Assembly: GCA_018398575.1 (NCBI GenBank)
Contig: JAGTXZ010000010.1
Coordinates: 2,604,001-2,668,000, forward strand
Source of the DNA: Ampelomyces quisqualis
Lineage: Eukaryota > Ascomycota > Dothideomycetes > Pleosporales > Phaeosphaeriaceae
Direction: 5' to 3'
Length of the DNA stretch: 64,000 nucleotides
The notes under the pieces were generated by a model. The model had not been told where the DNA came from. It was given only the letters and a program-made list of their open reading frames with translations, and made no database searches. Positions 59,177 to 64,000 of this stretch are shown in pieces (position 1 is the first letter of the stretch; every line of letters starts with the position of its first letter). The position numbers and the translations under genes are program-made.

Positions 59177-60981
59177 CGGAGAAGCATTTCAAAAGTCAGG
59201 TCCCCCCCTGGTTAACGCACAGGGCAAATACATGGGTATATTGGCCTGGCAAATACATAGGTATATTGGCCCGATACTGTTGTGACGTGTCCTGATCATA
59301 GCTCCTAAGTGCTTGTGTGAATTAATCCTCTCTGTACTCCGTACACTGTACTTTGTATCTGTTTATACAACTATTCTTTGCCTCTTTACAATGCCTCCTG
59401 TCTTTAATATTGCAACTTGTGCCCTACTTGTAGCCCTAAAGGCTAAGGGGAAGTCAAATTCAGAGATTACCTCCTTAACTCGTGTAGAAAAGTAGACAAT
59501 TAATTAAATCTACACCTAGGCAACTAAAAGAGGCTTTAATCTAAATTAAAGGCCTCTTGTTCTTGTAAACAAATACCTTAAAGATGCACCACGTGCTAGA
59601 AGACCTTCTAAGCAGCAAGAAGTTTATAAAAAGGTTGTAAATCTAATAAGAAAAGATTAGTATAGAAGAGAGAAGAACTGTGCTAATATTGCTAGTAAAC
59701 TTAGTAAAGAAGAGTTAGAGATATTAGCTGCTACAGTATAGAGAGTATTAAGAAAGGTTAGATTTAAGAAGACTAAGCTAACAAGAAAGCCTAGCTTAAC
59801 AAAGAAGATAAAGGAAGAGAAGCTTACTTAGTGCCTTAAGCATTAGGATTAGACTATTAAAGACTAGAAAAATGTAATTTAGTCTAATAAAACAGCTGTT
59901 TTACTTCTCTATTAACGTAGAGGGTATAGACTTTAGAGAAGACCTAAGGAGGCTCTTGTTAAGAGCTGTATACGTAAGAGGTAGAAAGGTTATTTAGAGT
60001 TTATGTTCTAGGGTTGTTTTACGTATAAAAAGAAAGGACCTTGTTACTGTTAGATTCTTAAAACAAAGCAAAAAAAGGAAGAAGCAACTAAAAAGATTAA
60101 TTAGTTAAACAAAGAGTTAGAGCCTTTAATAAAAGAGAAGTAGGAGCTTAAAATAAGGATAGAGAGGCTTAGTTTACGTACAAAGCCTAGCAAAAAACCT
60201 AAATAGAAATAGAATTAAAAGCATAGCAAGTTATTACAAGGCAAAGGCTCTAGTATTAATTAGTAGCGTTACTAGTTAATTATTATAAAGCTAAAGTTAA
60301 TTCTATTTGCTAAGAAGTGCATAAAAGAAAGGCTAGGTACTCTTATTTAAGAGGATAAAGCACCTGCTTATAGCTACTACGTTTAACGTATTGTATACAG
60401 TTAAGAGAAGGTAGAACAGCTTCTTTAGTGTAGCAATTTACCTAACTTAAACGCTATTAAGCCTTACTAGTTCTAGATAAAGAGATCTACAACAAAGAAA
60501 GGAGCACTAAAGAGTAGAGCTTAGGCTATCTAGTTGTAGGAACAGTGTTAGAGTGACCTGCCTTAAGAGAAGATTTAGAACTAGATTAAACGTATCTCTA
60601 TCTATATCTAAAAGATTATTAAGTTAGAGAGAAGCAACGAGTACACAGAGGGGAAGAATGTACGTAGAACTAATTGAGATTATGATTAATATCACGATCA
60701 AGATCACAATCAATATCACAATTAAGATCACAATCAATATCATGATCAAGATCACAATCAAGATCACGATCAATATCACGATCTATCAGAATCAATATCA
60801 CAATCAATATCACAATCTATCACAATCAACACCACAATTAGTATCAATATCTATCACAATCAACACTACAATCAGTATCACGATCAAGATTGAGATCAAC
60901 AGCTATCAGGCCGATATACCCCTGTATTTGCCCTGTGCGTTGACTAGAGAGGGGGGACCTGACTTTTGAAATGCTTCTCCG
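59177..60981 (+). mobile_element. RIP-degraded Tc1/mariner (Fot/pogo-size) transposon
   Basis: The 1805-bp element is bounded by long terminal inverted repeats (about 70 bp; tips CGGAGAAGCATTTCAAAAGT on the left and its complement on the right) and flanked by TA on both sides (59175-59176 and 60982-60983). Inside, a frame from 59391 starts with a typical Tc1-like helix-turn-helix opening (ALLVALKAKGKSNSEITSL) and is then broken by many TAG/TAA codons. Further remnants include a DNAPAH-like EDKAPAYSYY and a SNLPNLNAI motif close to the DDE catalytic region. All the breaks fit C-to-T change of CAG/CAA. It is non-functional. Confidence 0.88.
60665..60900. repeat. ATCACAATCA-type minisatellite inside the transposon
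   Basis: A stretch of about 235 bp is built from variants of ATCACAATCA/ATCACGATCA/AAGATC, giving an Ile/Thr-rich pseudo-frame. It sits between the transposase remnant and the right inverted repeat. Confidence 0.85.
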
Positions 60982-61651
60982 TATGCCTCAGGAAATTCTT
61001 TTCATGCAAGGGCCACTTATTGGTATAAACGGGTAGTCTATTCCTTAAAGCAACAGCTACGCTAGTCTAGCGTAGATAATTGTCTTTATCAATCAGACTC
61101 AGATCCTAAATAATAATTAAGTACTCTGTAGGAAATAAATAAGCATCTGCGCGACTATCATAACATAGTGCACAGCATGCTTGCTTAACATTCTTACTTT
61201 GTACTATCGTATATTCAAACAGTTCTAGAACTAACAATTTGGTAAAAGTTCTCGCCGTACATACAGCTAATGCATGTTCAGAGAGAGCGTTTGGTGCTCG
61301 CGCTATTTTCCGATTACACACGCGTCAAAAGTTAGTTTCACCAAGCAATTCTACACTACAAGTAGTTAGTTAACTTTGAGTGGCTGCACAACTCTACCCG
61401 CATATTAGAATACACCAAAACCTTAGTACTATGTAGAAGTATATCTAGAATATTTGCTTCTTTAAATACATGTATTCAAACAGTAGCTTGTATGGTACGG
61501 AGACATTACTCTACATCTACTCGCGAACACTAGCTTGTTGCTTGCAATAACGATAACGTCGCTGTTAGACCCTAGTATCTAATTTTAATTTTCTTAAAAT
61601 TCAATTTCGCGGCAATTTCCCGAAGGATTTAACCCAAGAGCGGTCTTACTT

Positions 61652-62004
61652 AGGAGAAGTTACGCCGCAATCCCATAAGAAGTATTGCGCACCCCTATAA
61701 GCCCCTGTTGTAAAGCCCTTCAAAGCCACCCACACACTTAAAATATTTTCTGTGTCTAGGATACAGAAGAGGTATTTTAATCACACAGATTTTAAATATG
61801 TAAAAAAAAAAAACGTAGCTGTACAAGTGCTTGTTTGTACTGTTAAAGAAGAGGATTTTAAAAAGTTTAGATTTTAGGTTTTTAGGTCTAACCTAATGTA
61901 AGTGCAGGGCTATGTTCACTTAAGATAGTTAGCTAATATAGCCTTGGCAGTGTCTTAGGGGGGTGCACAATACTTCTTATAGGGGTACGGCGTAACGTCT
62001 CCCG
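61652..62004. mobile_element. MITE with 8-bp target duplication (hAT-like)
   Basis: A 353-bp non-coding element. The left end AGGAGAAGTTACGCCG and the right end CGGCGTAACGTCTCCCG are inverted copies, and further paired sequence (AAGAAGTATTG and CAATACTTCTT) extends the inverted repeat to ~50 bp. The 8-bp TCTTACTT is found immediately outside both ends (61644-61651 and 62005-62012), the duplication size expected of hAT elements. No transposase frame is present. Confidence 0.82.
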
Positions 62005-62603
62005 TCTTACTTGAGCATCTTTTCATGAAATTTCTTCTTCTTTACAACATATAGTGTGTAGTTATATTTCTTCGTTTACGTAAATTTACAAATCAAATAT
62101 ACCACGTTGAGGTCATTGCTTACAGGGGTGAAAATAGCGCGTTTTGGTAGGGAAACAACCCGCAAAACTAACTTTTGACTTAGTGCGTACTGCATGTTGC
62201 CAGCACCGACAGAATGGCCGAGGATAAACATTATGCTTCACAGCTCGCATTCTACAACTTTATCAGTTACAAAGTATGTTATTTTAAAGCTCTTTATTCG
62301 CTATAGCTCCTCTCACCAAGCACATTTTAATCTAAATTTTGAAAGTCAAGTTATACGAATAAAGCTTCGAAGTTCGCTGGTAACATGCAATATTTACGTA
62401 TGATAGTTAGAACCCCGTTCGAGGGTGTCCGGCAGGGGTTTCGACCAATGATTCGCTTGCAAGATCCTCTACACTAGATTAGCGTGGCTCTTGATCACGA
62501 ATTTTCACGGCAGAGGTACTCCGGAGTCCGTACTCCCCAGGCGATTTCTTGTATAGGGGTAGGCAGTACGGAGTACGGAGTAGCCCGCCACGTCTTCCTA
62601 TCG

Positions 62604-62886
62604 CATAAACTGGCGAAAGTGTTCTCGCCTAACCCAAATAGGTCGTCCCCCTTGCAAAAGCACCTTCCCTATACTTAGCTTTTCTCTTTGTTTGTAGTAC
62701 TGTTAGAAAGCTTAAGAGACTGTTGGCCTACTAAAGATACAGAAGAAAAAGAAAAGGTGTAAAGGAGAAGAGAGTTATTATCAATATAACTTGCCAGTGT
62801 TTTGATGTTCCATTGGATGTGGAGAGACGAAGTCACCTAATTCCGCTTCTCGATTGGGTTAGGCTGGAACACTTTCGCCAGTTTAT
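62604..62886. mobile_element. Second short inverted-repeat element
   Basis: CATAAACTGGCGAAAGTGTT (62604 onward) and its complement (ending 62886) form ~33-bp inverted repeats with two or three mismatches around a ~215-bp non-coding core. The core has no useful frame. I could not identify a convincing target duplication, so the superfamily is open. Confidence 0.7.
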
Positions 62887-63056
62887 GTATTCTACTGTGT
62901 ATGTATGCGATGATTTGATTAAGTGCATACCCCGTGCGGGTCCCCTTTGCTAGCACCAGGTAGCTAGGGCAAATCTTATCAAGACCTTATAACAAGCACC
63001 GTCGCGCTGCCGATCGGTGATTGCGTGCGCATACGTCCTGCCTGTGTTTCTCCACC

Positions 63057-64000
63057 ATGTTCACGTGGGACTTGACACTCTTCTTTGCATTCAGCTTGAG
63101 TGCTTGCCGTATCGTTGCAGCTTCGAACATAGCTGCACGTTACAAGGGTATGTTTGACCTCCTAGCACCGCACAACACGTTAGTAAGATCTGCAGTACCG
63201 GTAACGGACCACGTCCTCAACCTCACCGTTCACGACTACCGCGCCGAATTCCTTCGCAAACGCCAATTCCCGCTCCCAGTAGGACAGGAGGACCTTGCCA
63301 ACATTAAAAATCGCCTCCATTTGGCCAACGTACTAGTAGGCGGCCTTCTCTTCGTTCTGGCTATTGATACTGCCTCGTCAACAACCTGGGTCGCAAATTC
63401 CTCCTTCGTCTGCTTCGATTCCCAGGGTATCATTGAACGACAGTCAAAATGTAACCTTGGGCGCACGTTTCAGTCTACCTTATCAAAAACGTTAGGCTTG
63501 GCACCTAGTGGCTTTACCTCCCCTTACCACCCAGACTTGTTTGCCGAGGGTAAATTTGTTGAGGAAAGAATTGGTATTGCGGGCGTAAGTGTTGCACTAC
63601 CGTATTTTGACGTACCTCACATAATTGGCATCGCGGAGAAGGGACACTGGAACGGCCACGGGATAGCTAGTGGGGTGCTGGGTCTGGGCTTCGAAAACGA
63701 GGAGGATCCCCTTAGTGTCATTCAAACAATGTAAGTTCCCTTGATCCTACTCTTATTCTTGTTGAAATCGATGCTAAGGTAAAACCTAAGGTTTGAAGAC
63801 GGATCTACGCCCAAAATCTTCTCCCTTGCGCTATTCCGCGATACCTCTGATGCTACAACTGATCTTACAACAGGAGGCGTCCTTGCATTTGGCGGCGTTC
63901 CTAACAACATTCCCACGGATGGCCTCTGGATAAAAACACCTATATTGCCTCGCTCCCTAGAAGTTCGCTGGGGCTACCGTATTAGAGTCGACGGGTTTGA
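63057..64000 (+). CDS. Secreted pepsin-like aspartic protease (partial, runs off the right edge)
   Basis: Exon 1 (63057-63730) and exon 2 (from 63791 to the window end) are joined by a 60-bp intron (GTAAGT...CCTAAG) that restores VIQTMFEDGSTPKIFSLALF. A hydrophobic signal-type start (MFTWDLTLFFAFSLSACRIVA) precedes a propeptide. The first active-site motif is LAIDTASSTTWVA, with D104 intact but Gly of the usual DTG replaced by Ala. Downstream, SGVLGLGFENEEDPLSVI and TTGGVLAFGGV are family A1 landmarks. The second catalytic Asp would lie beyond the window, so activity cannot be judged. The gene borders the transposon island. Confidence 0.85.

Larger units (their letters stand above)
60984..63056. 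other. AT-rich island with MITE-like insertions
   Basis: Between the transposon and the protease start the DNA is AT-rich with no intact frame. It contains the two inverted-repeat elements listed separately and, near 62567-62582, two overlapping copies of TACGGAGTA. A 12-A run follows 61801. No gene is supported. Confidence 0.6.

Noticed and set aside
1..64000. tRNA, rRNA, CRISPR arrays, bacterial operons or prophage
   Set aside because: I saw no tRNA-like cloverleaf with a GGTTCGAA-type arm, no rRNA stretches and no spaced direct repeats. The intron-rich genes are eukaryotic.

Overview
The window looks like nuclear DNA of a filamentous ascomycete, most likely a dothideomycete of the Pleosporales type. 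The reasons are many short introns (45-71 bp, with GTANGT-like donors and CTAAC/CTGAC-like branch sites), proteins with ascomycete-typical architecture (AIM6, DUF3433, a Cdc15-type F-BAR/SH3 protein, a Ran1-type kinase, a mitochondrial acetolactate synthase), and a TA-rich transposon island whose stop codons suggest repeat-induced point mutation (RIP). The lineage call rests on resemblance only, because no database was searched.

Layout. 1-3.9 kb: no supportable gene. 3.9-5.3 kb: a Ran1/Ksp1-type kinase (-). 5.3-13.6 kb: a gene desert with one faint coding fossil near 10.8-11.2 kb. 13.6-19.2 kb: a MscS-like channel with an EF-hand (-) and the AIM6 phosphodiesterase-like protein (-), whose stop codon lies in a 35-bp tandem repeat. 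19.2-23.4 kb: mostly intergenic. 23.4-47.2 kb: a dense housekeeping block holding ILV2 (-), a TRAPPC12-like TPR protein (+), an acidic nuclear-type protein (-), a U2SURP/SR140-like splicing factor (-), a conserved unknown (+), a HAD hydrolase (-), DPM1 (+), a small basic unknown (-), a BTB-like protein (-), an F-BAR/SH3 protein (+), a DUF3433 membrane protein (+) and ARL1 (-). Many neighbours are divergent with short shared promoters or convergent with nearly touching 3' ends.

48-59.1 kb: an accessory-looking stretch. It has a small unknown gene, a long pseudogene broken by several in-frame stops, a coiled-coil protein, an IFI6/IFI27 (ISG12)-like membrane protein, a damaged Zn2Cys6 regulator, a CCCH protein and a doubtful gene that lost its upstream region to a transposon. 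59.2-62.9 kb: an AT-rich island with a RIP-degraded Tc1/mariner element (TA target duplication), an hAT-like MITE (8-bp duplication) and a second inverted-repeat element. 63.06 kb to the right edge: the start of a secreted pepsin-like aspartic protease with a DTA rather than DTG active-site triad.

Functional threads. The housekeeping block mixes secretory-pathway and Golgi functions (TRAPPC12-like, ARL1, DPM1), septation (F-BAR), splicing and branched-chain amino-acid synthesis; these are single genes, not a cluster. The most unusual observation is an excess of the 9-mer TACGGAGTA (and its complement TACTCCGTA) in non-coding DNA. Its form is exactly TA + the five terminal bases of the Tc1/mariner element + TA, which is what an excision footprint of that family would look like.
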